The notes under the pieces are model-generated. The model ran no database searches, had not been told where the DNA came from, and saw only the letters and a program-made list of their open reading frames with translations. From the NCBI GenBank assembly GCA_018001935.1, contig JAGNHB010000002.1:186001-250000 (forward strand): DNA of 64,000 nucleotides. Reading direction: 5' to 3'. The stretch is from Acidobacteriota bacterium. Its GTDB lineage: Bacteria; Acidobacteriota; JAAYUB01. This document shows, piece after piece, positions 1 through 8,347 of this stretch (position 1 is the first letter of the stretch; every line of letters begins with the position of its first letter). A program made the translations under genes and the position numbers.

Positions 1-2700
1 CGTGTAGGGGTTCTTGTGGACCAGGAAGTGGTTCGGGAGGTTGAGGCCGGGGTCGGGGAGGCGCCCGTACTGGTGGTTCCACCAGCTCGACGTGCCGGGG
101 AGGGTGACGGCGTGCTGGACCTTGCTGTTCCCTGCCGTCGAGAAGTAGGCGTAGGGCGTGAACGTATAGATCTGGCTCGAGTTCAGGCCCGGAAAGGCGG
201 GGACATTGATGGTCAGGCCCTTGGTGGTGGAGGTCTCCTTGTCGTCGGTGGTGATCTGGGACCAGTTCCCGTCGGCCTGGAGGCTGGCGTTGAAGTCGAT
301 GGTCTGCTTGCCGAAGAACAACTCCTTGACGGTGAAGGACATCTTGAAGTCCAGGTCGCCGCTGAGGCTCTCGCTCCACGACTTCTGCTGTTCACTCCCC
401 GCTTTTTGGGTCCACTCGATGTCCAGGGTCTTTGCCGACCCGTCCACGCCGTAGGCGAGGCTGGTGTCGTTGAGGAAGTCCGTCACCGGGGTGCTGGAGC
501 CCGGCAGGGTGAAGCTGCCCAGGTCGCCCGCGTAGGGGTGGGACGCCTGGAGGGGGTAGGAGAGGACGTTGCCGTTCTGGTGGACGGGCTGGTAGAAGTC
601 GGAGCAGCCGAGCCCGCCGATGAAGGTGGTGAGGGCGCTGGTGGGCGGGAAGTTCACGTCGTAGAAGCCCTGCGCCTCCTGGTTGGTGTTGGGGTTGAGG
701 GCCGTGTACCCGTAGATGGGGTAGCGCCAGACCTTGTAGGTCCGGGCCTCGTACTGCAGGATGTCGTCGTGGTCCGTGGCGTGCTCCATCTTGTAGCTGT
801 AGGAGTTGTACTGGGTATTGGTGGTGTCGACGGCGCGCTGGAAGGCGAACTTGATGCTGGCGTCCAGGGAGACGTCCAGCTTTTCCTTGACCAGGATCTC
901 GTTGGCCTTCACCGACATGTCGATGCCCAGCCCGGCGCTCAGGCCCGCCCCGCCCTCGGCCTTGCTCTGCCCGGTGTGGGTCACGGACTGCTCACCGGAC
1001 TGGGTGTAGGCGCAGGAAAACTCGTCGTAGCGGCTCAGGTTGACCACCGCCCACTCCCCGGTCGGATCCTGGGGGTCCACGGGCAGGTAGTCGAGGTGCT
1101 TGGGGGGTTCCTCGATGGTGTAGTCGGGGGTCACCACGTCCTCCATGACCAACTGGATCGGGGGTCCGAGAAGGACGGAGCGCCCCCCGTCGTCCATGCG
1201 CGCCACACCCAGCCCGGGAAAGGCGGCATCGAGGATCCCCACGTCGTTCCACTTGATGTAGGGTTGGCTGACGGTCAGGGAGTTCCGGTCCACCTTGCAG
1301 GCGACGAAGTTGATGTCCCGGGTGGAGGTGGAGGTGGGGAGCTGGGTGATGAAGACCCCGAGGTCCTGGAACGGCACGGTGTTGAGGGTGCCGTAGAAGT
1401 TGCCGGGAAGGAGCTTGATGTCGTCGGGGCGATAGGTGTAGTAGTGGTCCACATCGTAGGCGTAGATGGTTGCGAGCCCGCCCCCGGCCGTGGACCAGGC
1501 GGCGTCGAAGTCCAGCACCTCGAGGGCGACGTTGACGGCGGCGACATTCATGGAATCCGGTTGGGCCGACGCGACGGCCAACTGCCGCCGGGTGGGGAGG
1601 TCCGTGGTGCCGGGGTCCTTGAACCACCCCGCGGCGAGGTGGATGCGGTAGTCGGCCGGGGTGAAGTACATCGAGCCGTAAGGCAGAGGGTAGTTGAAGT
1701 TGACGTAGGGGCTGCATCGGCGCGTGGGCGTCAGCAACGCGTCGAAGGTGTACCCCTCGACCAGGTAGGGAGTGTAGTTCCCCTCGACGGAGGTCCCCCC
1801 AAAGAGGTCCTCGACGCCGTCGCCGTTGAAGTCGCCCGAGGCCAGGCTGACGGGGTGAGGATGGTAGTAGGAGGGGCAGTCGAACTGGCCGGAGGCGCCG
1901 GCCTGAAGGCTTCCGTCCTGGTAGCGGAAGGCCGTGAGGCGCGCGTAGTAGCTGTTCCCCGCCGCGTTGAACCACTGGGTCCCCACCGCGATCTCCTTGA
2001 GGCCGTCCCCGTCCAGGTCGCCCGCGGCCATGTCGGCACAGGGGCCGTCCAAGAAGACCGGCGCGGGGTTGGTGACGTCGGTCTGGGCCAGCACCGTGAG
2101 ATCGTGCTTCAGAACGGTCAGTCGCAGGGTTTCCACGCCGTCCTGAATGCGGTCGTAGAGGACGAGGATCTCGTCGTGGTAGGAGTCGTCGGCCTCCACC
2201 AACCCGTCCACGTCGGCGGCCAGGAGAACGAGGTCGCCGTAGCGGCGGGGGGCCGAAACGCCGTTTCCGGCGTCCAGGTGGACCGTGCTCCCGTTCTCGT
2301 TGCGCACCTCCACCACGTTGCCGCTTGCGGTGGCCGTGTAGGCGGCGGTGGTGTACCAGTCCCGCGTCAGGTCGAGGGTCCGCCCGGCGGCCACCGCCAC
2401 CGGTGCGTGGAAGGCGCTGCCGCCGAGGGGGGAGACCCCGAAGCTCTCGCTGTGGTGGTACCAGCTGTCGGTCTCCCGGTGGATCCAGTTTGCCCCGATT
2501 TTGGCATTGGCGGTGTCGGGGTTGGCCCACAGGGCGCTGACGTACTCCCACACCATGGTGCTGGTGGACGTGGGGAGCGGCGGGGTATCCCCGGGGTCAC
2601 CCTCCTCACCGCGCACGACGGCGGGCGCCCAGATCCAGAACAGTGCCGGCAGGCACAGGGCGAACAGTCGCCCCCGGAGCGATAAACGGAAAGTGCGCAT
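1..2700 (-). CDS. Secreted FG-GAP/VCBS-repeat protein, C-terminus beyond window
   Basis: The minus-strand frame opens at an ATG at 2700 and stays open to base 1, so only the first 900 residues are visible. The N-terminus (MRTFRLSLRGRLFALCLPAL...) is a typical signal peptide. Between about residues 170 and 310 there are FG-GAP/VCBS-like calcium-loop motifs (AAGDLDGDGLKEIAVG, ASGDFNGDGVEDLFGG), usual in beta-propellers of exported or cell-surface proteins. The rest looks like beta-rich extracellular sequence with many aromatic and Thr/Ser residues and no catalytic motif I recognise. The opposite strand is also open over almost the whole length, but its product is Val/Gly/Arg-rich low complexity and is a G+C shadow. 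A TATAAT-like -10 lies upstream on this strand at 2806-2811, without a good -35. The family is known for adhesion or matrix roles; the function here is not established. Confidence 0.8.
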   Translation of the reverse strand, partial: MRTFRLSLRGRLFALCLPALFWIWAPAVVRGEEGDPGDTPPLPTSTSTMVWEYVSALWANPDTANAKIGANWIHRETDSWYHHSESFGVSPLGGSAFHAPVAVAAGRTLDLTRDWYTTAAYTATASGNVVEVRNENGSTVHLDAGNGVSAPRRYGDLVLLAADVDGLVEADDSYHDEILVLYDRIQDGVETLRLTVLKHDLTVLAQTDVTNPAPVFLDGPCADMAAGDLDGDGLKEIAVGTQWFNAAGNSYYARLTAFRYQDGSLQAGASGQFDCPSYYHPHPVSLASGDFNGDGVEDLFGGTSVEGNYTPYLVEGYTFDALLTPTRRCSPYVNFNYPLPYGSMYFTPADYRIHLAAGWFKDPGTTDLPTRRQLAVASAQPDSMNVAAVNVALEVLDFDAAWSTAGGGLATIYAYDVDHYYTYRPDDIKLLPGNFYGTLNTVPFQDLGVFITQLPTSTSTRDINFVACKVDRNSLTVSQPYIKWNDVGILDAAFPGLGVARMDDGGRSVLLGPPIQLVMEDVVTPDYTIEEPPKHLDYLPVDPQDPTGEWAVVNLSRYDEFSCAYTQSGEQSVTHTGQSKAEGGAGLSAGLGIDMSVKANEILVKEKLDVSLDASIKFAFQRAVDTTNTQYNSYSYKMEHATDHDDILQYEARTYKVWRYPIYGYTALNPNTNQEAQGFYDVNFPPTSALTTFIGGLGCSDFYQPVHQNGNVLSYPLQASHPYAGDLGSFTLPGSSTPVTDFLNDTSLAYGVDGSAKTLDIEWTQKAGSEQQKSWSESLSGDLDFKMSFTVKELFFGKQTIDFNASLQADGNWSQITTDDKETSTTKGLTINVPAFPGLNSSQIYTFTPYAYFSTAGNSKVQHAVTLPGTSSWWNHQYGRLPDPGLNLPNHFLVHKNPYT

Positions 2701-2961
2701 TATTCCTCCTGAAAAAAGTGGATGATGATCCCCAAGCGGAACCCGACCTCTCCGATCGGATTTTCCTCCGATTCTCTTCACCCCTCTACTGAAAACACTA
2801 AAAACATTATATTCCCCCGGGAGATGAAAGTTGGAGAGAAATCTTGATTTTTCCGAGGGGGGGCCGAAACCGGTCACCCGGAGCTGATCACCCGCCGAAT
2901 CCTTGAACCTGGCGGGACATCTATGCAAAAATGATGGAAATCATGCTTTCGGAGGTGGACC

Positions 2962-3564
2962 ATGAATGTGGCGGACGCACTGGAATCGCGACGGGCGGTC
3001 AAGCACTACGACCCGGCGCACCGACTGACGGCCGAGGAGGAGCGGGCCCTGTTCGAGTTGGTGCTGCAGAGCCCCACGGCTTTCAATATCCAGCACTGGC
3101 GGTTCGTGGTGGTGCGCGACCCGGATCTCCGCCGGCAGATCCGGGCCGCGGCCTGGGACCAGGCCCAGGTCACCGACGCTTCCCTGCTGGTGGTGCTCTG
3201 CGCCGACCTGAACGCCTGGCGCAAGGCGCCCGAGCGTTACTGGCGCGACGCGCCCCCGCCGGTCCGGGAGTTCATCCTGCCAGCCATTCACGCCTACTAC
3301 GACGGCAAGCCCCAGGTGCAGCGCGACGAGACCATGCGCTCCTGCGGCATCGCCGGGATGGCCCTGATGCTGGCGGCGAAGGAGATGGGCTACGACTCCT
3401 GCCCCATGGACGGGTTCGACTTCGAGGCGGTGGGAAAGCTGATCGGCCTGCCCGCCGACCACGTCATCGCCTTCATGGTGGCCGTCGGCCGTGGCACCAA
3501 GGCCGCGTGGCCCAAGCCGGGCCAGCTGCCCGCCGATGAAGTGGTGATCACGGACCGGTTCTGA
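2962..3564 (+). CDS. Nitroreductase family protein
   Basis: This 200-residue protein matches the length and layout of FMN-dependent nitroreductase-fold oxidoreductases. The N-terminal SRRAVKHYDP stretch is the usual flavin-phosphate-binding segment, followed by the family's LQSPTAFNIQHWRFVVV region, where the S/T-x-x-N-x-Q/H-x-W pattern contacts FMN. The C-terminal half has the helix carrying GIAGMALMLAAKEMGYDSCPM and ends in a short ITDRF tail. Such enzymes use NAD(P)H to reduce nitroaromatics, quinones or related compounds in the cytoplasm; the physiological substrate cannot be read from sequence. A GGAGG ribosome-binding site at 2951-2955 sits six bases before the ATG, which supports this start. 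The gene stands alone, divergent from the upstream secreted-protein gene. Confidence 0.85.
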   Translation: MNVADALESRRAVKHYDPAHRLTAEEERALFELVLQSPTAFNIQHWRFVVVRDPDLRRQIRAAAWDQAQVTDASLLVVLCADLNAWRKAPERYWRDAPPPVREFILPAIHAYYDGKPQVQRDETMRSCGIAGMALMLAAKEMGYDSCPMDGFDFEAVGKLIGLPADHVIAFMVAVGRGTKAAWPKPGQLPADEVVITDRF

Positions 3565-3644
3565 GGGCGGTGCCGGGAAAAACTCGCGTTCGCCCGGAAC
3601 GCCCGTGCCGGGATTTCGTTTCCCGTTGACGGAAACGTGGAACG

Positions 3645-3854
3645 ATGGTATTCGACGCCTTCCGAGCCGTTCCCCTGCGTTCCTGGGATTCGAAGCCACT
3701 CCTTCCCAAGGCGTTGGACCTGGCGATCACCTGCCGTCGAACCGTCTGCGATTGTCTGTTCCTGGCCCTCGCGGAGGCCCTCGATGCCCGCCTGGTGACG
3801 GCGGACCGGAAAGTGTCTGTAAAGCCTTTGTTTGAGCCATCACCCGGAGGGTGA
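3645..3854 (+). pseudogene. C-terminal remnant of a PIN-domain (VapC-like) toxin
   Basis: The frame encodes about 69 residues, of which ALDLAITCRRTVCDCLFLALAEALDARLVTADRK resembles the last third of VapC ribonucleases: the [VY]-x-D-x-L/[FY]-L-A-L-A helix and the L-V-T-A-D motif with the final acidic residues. The N-terminal two thirds, with the first catalytic aspartates (D-x-S), and any antitoxin partner are missing. The frame then runs into hairpin repeat B1. It is therefore read as a decayed toxin gene. It lies 130 bp from an intact Phd/PIN pair on the other strand, but the two sequences differ, so it is not a simple duplicate. Confidence 0.6.
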
Positions 3855-3866
3855 TGGTACTTTATG
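3824..3866 (+). repeat. Dispersed hairpin repeat family B, copy 1
   Basis: The core is a perfect 9-bp stem, CCATCACCC at 3837-3845 and GGGTGATGG at 3849-3857, with a 3-base loop. It is preceded by GCCTTTGTTTGAG and followed by TACTTT. Related units occur at 13521-13556, 26946-26993 (opposite orientation) and 40551-40600. Here it is directly followed by a family A element. Confidence 0.7.
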
Positions 3867-3872
3867 CGACCG

Positions 3873-3975
3873 TGTCAGAAATCAATAATCAATAGATATT
3901 GTTCGTGTTATAGATTCGCGGATATTCGTGTTATTCGCGGGAAATCCCCCTTTCGCGACTTTTTGCGGGCTCATC
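3873..3975. repeat. Dispersed MITE-like repeat family A, copy 1 (left end missing)
   Basis: This copy starts inside the element at CAGAAATCAATAATCAATAG and keeps the right part: GTTCGTGTTATAGATTCGCG, the CGCGGGAAATCCCCCTTTCGCGACTTTTTGCGG end and the ATCA edge. It lacks the left arm (CCCGCGAATCACGCGAAT) seen in the copies at 26785-26935 and 48265-48419. It abuts the 3' end of the PIN toxin gene. Confidence 0.75.
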
Positions 3976-3980
3976 AAATT

Positions 3981-4409
3981 TCAATCGTCCCCCGGAATCC
4001 GGACCGCGACGGCCAGGGCGGAGGCCGCGGCGGCCAGGCGGCGGTCGAAGGTGACCAGGCACCTTCCCCCGGAGAACGCCACGGCAAGGTGGAGCGCATC
4101 CAGGCTCCGGAGCGGGGCGAGGTTCAAACTCACCCACTCCGACGCCAACCGGAGGTGGGAGGGTTCAACCACCAGGCGCCGGAAATAGCTTCCTTCCAGG
4201 TGAGAGCGGAAAAGGGCGACGATCCTTCCGACGTCCTCCGGGCCCAACCCCCCTTCACGCACCTTGCGGGCCAGAGCCGAGCAGAACTCGAGTTCGCCCA
4301 GGTCGCTGACCGCCAGGTCCCGCTCCCCGGTGAGAAAGCGCTCGGCCGCTCCGCTCGCGCTTTCGGGACAGTAGTAGGGCACGAGAACGCTGGTGTCGAC
4401 ATAGAACAT
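3981..4409 (-). CDS. PIN-domain toxin (VapC-like ribonuclease)
   Basis: This 142-residue protein has the PIN-domain layout. An N-terminal MFYVDTSVLVPYY carries the first catalytic Asp (D5). A mid-protein glutamate lies in SDLGELEFCSALARKV. The C-terminal RSLDALHLAVAF and CLVTFDRRL carry the last two acidic residues. In the family these acidic residues bind Mg2+ and cut RNA, often tRNA or rRNA, to slow growth. The start overlaps the antitoxin stop by one base (TGATG), the usual translational coupling of such pairs. Which RNA it cuts is unknown. The gene ends within a few bases of repeat A1, so the downstream side looks rearranged. Confidence 0.85.
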   Translation of the reverse strand: MFYVDTSVLVPYYCPESASGAAERFLTGERDLAVSDLGELEFCSALARKVREGGLGPEDVGRIVALFRSHLEGSYFRRLVVEPSHLRLASEWVSLNLAPLRSLDALHLAVAFSGGRCLVTFDRRLAAAASALAVAVRIPGDD

Positions 4410-4642
4410 CAGAAACGGCCCTCGTTCCGCTCCCGGTCCAGGACGGCGCTCACCGGTTCGCCGGAGACCCGTAAGGCGCGCCGGAATTCTTCCAGGGACG
4501 GGAGCCTCTTGACAGACTTCTCCGGTGGTATGATCCGCGCCACGGGTTCCCCCCGCCGTGTCAAGGTCACACTTTCACCGTCCTGCACCTTTTCCAGAAG
4601 GGCACGCAACCGGCTTCGGGCTTCACGCACGTTGATTTCCAT
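4409..4642 (-). CDS. Phd/YefM-family antitoxin
   Basis: This 77-residue protein begins MEINVREARSRLRALLEKVQ and continues with GESVTLTRRGEPVARIIPPE. This is the Phd/YefM DNA-binding fold in which the N-terminal half dimerises on operator DNA and the C-terminal tail wraps the toxin. It is first in a two-gene operon with the PIN toxin, overlapping by one base. Phd-type antitoxins commonly repress their own promoter. The upstream promoter at 4767-4795 contains two short dyads placed for that (see that entry). Pairing of a Phd-type antitoxin with a PIN toxin is common. Confidence 0.88.
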   Translation of the reverse strand: MEINVREARSRLRALLEKVQDGESVTLTRRGEPVARIIPPEKSVKRLPSLEEFRRALRVSGEPVSAVLDRERNEGRF

Positions 4643-4766
4643 TCCTCACCTCAACTCGAACAGACCGGTGACAAACCATCATTCACACGAACCAAACCCG
4701 GGAGAAAAAGTGGAAACCACCCCCATCCTTCGGGGGTTCAGTCGGTGTTCATGGGCTCTCGATACT

Positions 4767-4798
4767 AGTGTACACAAAATACCCGAATGTGTCAACAC
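4767..4798 (-). promoter_or_regulatory. Promoter of the toxin-antitoxin operon with two operator-like dyads
   Basis: On the minus strand a consensus -35 TTGACA (4790-4795) is separated by exactly 17 bases from a -10 TACACT (4767-4772). A perfect palindrome GTGTACAC (4768-4775) covers the -10, and a second dyad GTGTCAACAC (4789-4798) covers the -35. The dyads start 21 bases apart, about two helical turns. This fits binding of an autoregulating antitoxin dimer pair. Expected leader length to the antitoxin ATG is about 118 bases. Confidence 0.65.
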
Positions 4799-4919
4799 GA
4801 ACATGGGAGAGATGACGAATCCAGTCTCAGCGAGAGAATCCGGATGGCCTTTCGCAACCCCATCCGATGGATACCCGTTGCGCTGTCAGGTTACTGTGGA
4901 GTGGCCATTCAGAGCATAT

Positions 4920-6899
4920 CTATAGTCCCGCCAGGGTGCGGGCCAGGACCACCAGGTCGGCGGCGGCCAGGGCGCCGGAGTCGTCGTAGTCCGCCCGTTC
5001 GGGCCAGGCGCAGGGGGCGCGGCCCTCCGGCAGGTTCCCCACCAGCACGTTGGCGATGACGGCCAGGTCCGCGGCGTCGGTTTCCCCGCTGCCATCCACG
5101 TCGCCCGAGAGCGGGCCCTGCTCCGCGGCCCCGGCGTCGGGGGCGGAGCCGGCGTAGACGTCGTTGATGCCGTGGATCGGGACCGCGTTGTCCGCGGCGG
5201 GGGACCCCGCCAGCAGCCGCAGGTTCAGGAGCTTGGAGCCCGCCGGGTAGCCCGGGAGCGCGGTGGTGTCCAAAAGCGGGTCGCCCCAGGTGCCGTGGGC
5301 TTCCTGCCCCGTGGCCGCCCGGAAGGCCGCCAGGGTCTCGTACCGGGTGTTGTTGAGCGGGTCACCGTATTCGCAGACCCACTTGAAGGCGTAGACGCTG
5401 TCCCGCTCCCGGGTGCTGTACAGGGTGTTCCAGTCGAAGGTGTCGAGCCGGTGGTAGCCGCTCGCGTAGAGATCGCCGTTGTAGACCCGGCCCCGGGCGT
5501 AGAAGACGTTGTTGCGGTAGGTGAACTTCTCCTGGGTGGCCGGCTCGCCCCGGTAGAGGCAGTAGCCGTCGTCGGTCCGCGCCTTCTCCATCACCGTGTT
5601 GTGGTAGAAGAAGACGTTGCGCATGAGGCCGTCCACGCCGGTGTTCTGCTTGAGGCAGCCCTGGTGGAAGCCGTGGAGGCGGTTGCGGAGCACGAAGAGA
5701 GGGCCCGGGTAGAAGGGGGCGGCGGTCAGGGCGTTCTCGCATTTGCCGAGGCGGTTGCGGAAGACGCGGCCGTTGACCATGTGGCCGTCGCACTCGATGC
5801 AGTCGTCCTTGCAGTCGTAGATGACGTTGTCGTAGAGGTCCAGGTTCTGGTCCCGCCAGGTCTGGAGGAGGTCGGGCTCGTCGGGCCCCATCACCGGGCC
5901 GGACCCTTCGTCGCCGGTGGGGTGGACCCCGTCCACCACGCCGTAGATGGTGTTCCCTCGGATGGTGATGAACGGCCCCGGCTGGTAGGCCAGGACGATC
6001 CCGAAGTAGCTCTGGCCGGCCGTGTTGACATTGGGCTCGCCGGGGCCCTGGTTCTCGTCCACCGGGTCGTGGGTCTCGTCGCTGATGACGTTGTCGAGGA
6101 TCAGGTGGTGGCCCGAGTAAGCAGGGGTGGCTTCCTCGCTGTGCTGGATGACGACGTTGGCGGTGTAGTCCCCCGGCTGGCTGTCGTGGATCCAGCAGCG
6201 CCGGATCACGGTGTGGTGGCTGCCGCGGATGTAGACCCCGGCGCCGTTCTCGTTGTGCACCTCCAGGTGGTCGAAGACGAGGTGGGACGAGCCTTCCGCA
6301 CTGATCGCGGCGTCCGCGCCCTGGATCACGGGGCGGGTCTCCCCCTGGGAGGTGAAAACGATGGGGTTGGCGAGGGTGCCCGACACCCCGAAGAGGGCGA
6401 TCCCGCCGGGGTAGGCGCCCGCCGCCAGGCGGACCTCGTCCCCGGGCTGCGCCCCGGCGACGGCGGCGTCCAACTCGGCCTGGTTCGCCACGTTCACCAC
6501 CCGGAGCGGCGACGGCATCGTGTACTCCGGCCGGGTGGCGACGGTGGCGGTGACCGGGTTGGTCCCCGTCACGCCGTCGGGGTCGCTGAGGGTGACCCGA
6601 AGCTCGTAGACGGTGCCGGGCTCCAGCCAGAACAGGCTGGACGCCAGGTGGTTGCCGTCGTAGCGGACGAAGTCGTGCCCCCGCTGCCACGCGCCCGTCC
6701 CCTGCTTCCGGACCTCGAGGGTGGCGGTCTCGTTGAAGTTCATCCCCGAGACGGCGACGTCGACCCCCGCCGTCTCGAAGCAACCGTAGGTCTGAACCGA
6801 GGAAATCCCGGACGCCGGCACGCAGGCGACCGCCGCCAGGGCCAGTATCACACCGGGGATCGAACGACGGGAAAACCGGGTGCCTCGATACCGTTGCAT
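4920..6899 (-). CDS. Secreted right-handed beta-helix protein with C-terminal dockerin
   Basis: This 659-residue exported protein begins with an N-terminal signal peptide (IPGVILALAAVACVPASG). A fibronectin-like or Ig-like region (about 35-130) precedes a parallel beta-helix typical of polysaccharide lyase-like folds (about 140-560). Its coils include LVFDHLEVHNENGAGVYIRG, HTVIRRCWIHDSQ and ITIRGNTIYGVVDGV. The last about 60 residues form a type I dockerin with two calcium-loop repeats: GDVDGSGETDAADLAVIANVL, then a divergent ADYDDSGALAAADLVVLART. Dockerins normally dock on cohesins, but many non-cellulosomal bacteria carry isolated ones. No lyase catalytic residues can be assigned with confidence. 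The upstream neighbour on this strand is the separate 7.1-11.3 kb operon, which ends in a terminator, so this gene is probably monocistronic. Confidence 0.82.
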   Translation of the reverse strand: MQRYRGTRFSRRSIPGVILALAAVACVPASGISSVQTYGCFETAGVDVAVSGMNFNETATLEVRKQGTGAWQRGHDFVRYDGNHLASSLFWLEPGTVYELRVTLSDPDGVTGTNPVTATVATRPEYTMPSPLRVVNVANQAELDAAVAGAQPGDEVRLAAGAYPGGIALFGVSGTLANPIVFTSQGETRPVIQGADAAISAEGSSHLVFDHLEVHNENGAGVYIRGSHHTVIRRCWIHDSQPGDYTANVVIQHSEEATPAYSGHHLILDNVISDETHDPVDENQGPGEPNVNTAGQSYFGIVLAYQPGPFITIRGNTIYGVVDGVHPTGDEGSGPVMGPDEPDLLQTWRDQNLDLYDNVIYDCKDDCIECDGHMVNGRVFRNRLGKCENALTAAPFYPGPLFVLRNRLHGFHQGCLKQNTGVDGLMRNVFFYHNTVMEKARTDDGYCLYRGEPATQEKFTYRNNVFYARGRVYNGDLYASGYHRLDTFDWNTLYSTRERDSVYAFKWVCEYGDPLNNTRYETLAAFRAATGQEAHGTWGDPLLDTTALPGYPAGSKLLNLRLLAGSPAADNAVPIHGINDVYAGSAPDAGAAEQGPLSGDVDGSGETDAADLAVIANVLVGNLPEGRAPCAWPERADYDDSGALAAADLVVLARTLAGL

Positions 6900-7069
6900 G
6901 GTGCCCCTCCCGATGATGCTCTTCTCAGAATATCGCCCGTCGGGGCGGCGGTCAAGGACGAATCCGGGGCCCGGAAAGTGTGGGCGGCGGTGAGGGGTCG
7001 GGCGACGACGCCGGGGAAGCCGGGCTTGGCGAGGCAGCCATCGCAGGGCATCCTCACCGGGCTCACCCT

Positions 7070-7097
7070 AAAAAAAAGAGGCCGGCTTTCGCCGGCC
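7070..7097 (-). terminator. Rho-independent terminator after the DUF4388/Cache operon
   Basis: Read on the minus strand, a G+C-rich 7-bp stem (GGCCGGC, 7091-7097, with its partner at 7080-7086) and a GAAA loop are followed by an eight-base U tract (7070-7077). It sits about 25 bases after the stop of the Cache-HAMP gene. Confidence 0.8.
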
Positions 7098-7120
7098 CCG
7101 GTGAAGTCCACTGCAAGGGT

Positions 7121-8320
7121 TCAGCGCTTGCGCAGGCGCTCGATGGCGGACTTGAGGGAGACGCGCATGCGCTCGAGGGAGTTGGCCAGCTTCTCGATCT
7201 CGTCGCCCGAGGCCCGGACCTGGATGGAGATGTCAAGTTCGCCCAGGGAGATCTTGTCGGCGGCCTCGGTGATCTCCTCGATGGGTTTCGTCAGGCGGCC
7301 GGCCGTGAACCACGTCAGCACGATGGAGAAGAACAGGGCGATGCCGATGACGATGAAGATGATGTTGCGGATCCGGTTCTGGAAGTCGCGGAACCAGGTC
7401 TCCTTGACGCTGACCGCCAGCACGCCCACCACCTCGTTCTTGTAGTTCTGCAGAGGGATGTAGGAGCTGACGTAGGACATGTTGGCAATGGTCTCGGGCC
7501 CGGTGAACTCAAGGCCGGACTTGACCACCTTGTCGAAGATGACCTTGTCGATGGGGGCGCCGAGGCCGCGTCCGCCTTCGCTCGCCCGGTTGGTGGCGAC
7601 GGCCAGGGCGGCGTCCTCCGTCTCCGTCCGCATGTAAAGCGTCGAGGAGCCGGCCTCCATCTCGTCCTTCTCGAAGACGAGGTTCTTGAACAGGTCGATG
7701 AGCTGGTTCTTGTTGTTGAGAACGTCACCCACGACGAGGAAACCGAGAAGCTCCTTGTCCCGCTTGATGGGCATGGCGGCCTGCAGGGCCAGGGCGCTCT
7801 TGACGTTCAGCTTCGTGGCCGCGTCCTTGAGACCTTCCTCGTTGAGGAAGGTGACGGCGAGGCGGACCGGCGTGCAGCGGGGTTTCTCCTTGACCTGCTC
7901 CAGCATGGGGTCGTCCAGCCGGGCGCCGGAGGAGGCCCGGTTGTTGGTCCGGAAGACCACGATCCCCTGCGGGTTGGTCAGGATGACGTAGTCCAGTTTC
8001 GCCTTCTTCTTCAGGTTCTCGAGGACGAAGGCGGCCTTGTCCATGTCCGGCTGGGTTTCGGGTTTTTTCTCGGTGAAGAGCCGGACGTACTCGTAGTAGA
8101 CGAGGGTCGGGTGGATCTGCTCCACCTGGGCCAGGATCTCGTCGCGCCGGCTCATGAACAGGCCGTTCGCCACCCGGGAAAAGGAACTCATCTTGCGGAA
8201 CGATTCCTCCTGGGAGCGCGTCGTGACGATGAAGTAGATGATGGCCGCGGAAATGATCAGGGGGAGGACGACGGCCAGGAGAGAGAGACCCAGCAGCTTT
8301 TTCCGAATTGTGAGTTTCAA
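7121..8320 (-). CDS. Membrane Cache-HAMP sensor without output domain
   Basis: The 399-residue protein has an N-terminal membrane segment (LLGLSLLAVVLPLIISAAII), then a large periplasmic region of about 270 residues resembling a Cache sensor. This includes KLDYVILTNPQGIVVFRTNN and the membrane-proximal repeat SYVSSYIPLQNYKNEVVGVL. A second membrane segment (IIFIVIGIALFFSIVLTWF) and a HAMP-like region (RLTKPIEEITEAADKISLGE) follow, and it ends soon after in a short coil. No methyl-accepting, kinase or cyclase module follows, so any output must go through a partner. It is the last gene of a five-gene operon with roadblock-like and DUF4388 proteins, 27 bases after its neighbour, and is closed by a terminator. 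Confidence 0.8.
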   Translation of the reverse strand: MKLTIRKKLLGLSLLAVVLPLIISAAIIYFIVTTRSQEESFRKMSSFSRVANGLFMSRRDEILAQVEQIHPTLVYYEYVRLFTEKKPETQPDMDKAAFVLENLKKKAKLDYVILTNPQGIVVFRTNNRASSGARLDDPMLEQVKEKPRCTPVRLAVTFLNEEGLKDAATKLNVKSALALQAAMPIKRDKELLGFLVVGDVLNNKNQLIDLFKNLVFEKDEMEAGSSTLYMRTETEDAALAVATNRASEGGRGLGAPIDKVIFDKVVKSGLEFTGPETIANMSYVSSYIPLQNYKNEVVGVLAVSVKETWFRDFQNRIRNIIFIVIGIALFFSIVLTWFTAGRLTKPIEEITEAADKISLGELDISIQVRASGDEIEKLANSLERMRVSLKSAIERLRKR

Positions 8321-8347
8321 GGTCCTTACCTCTATTCCAAGAGATTA

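Noticed and set aside
16-2685. Long plus-strand open frame (889 codons) over the secreted-protein gene
   Set aside because: The product is Val/Gly/Arg/Asp low complexity, with no domain. It is the exact antisense frame of the FG-GAP gene and results from G+C bias at third positions. Similar antisense frames over most other genes were left out for the same reason.
6900-7069. Possible small gene between the beta-helix gene and the terminator
   Set aside because: Frames here give no hydrophobic or conserved pattern. Only intergenic sequence is visible.
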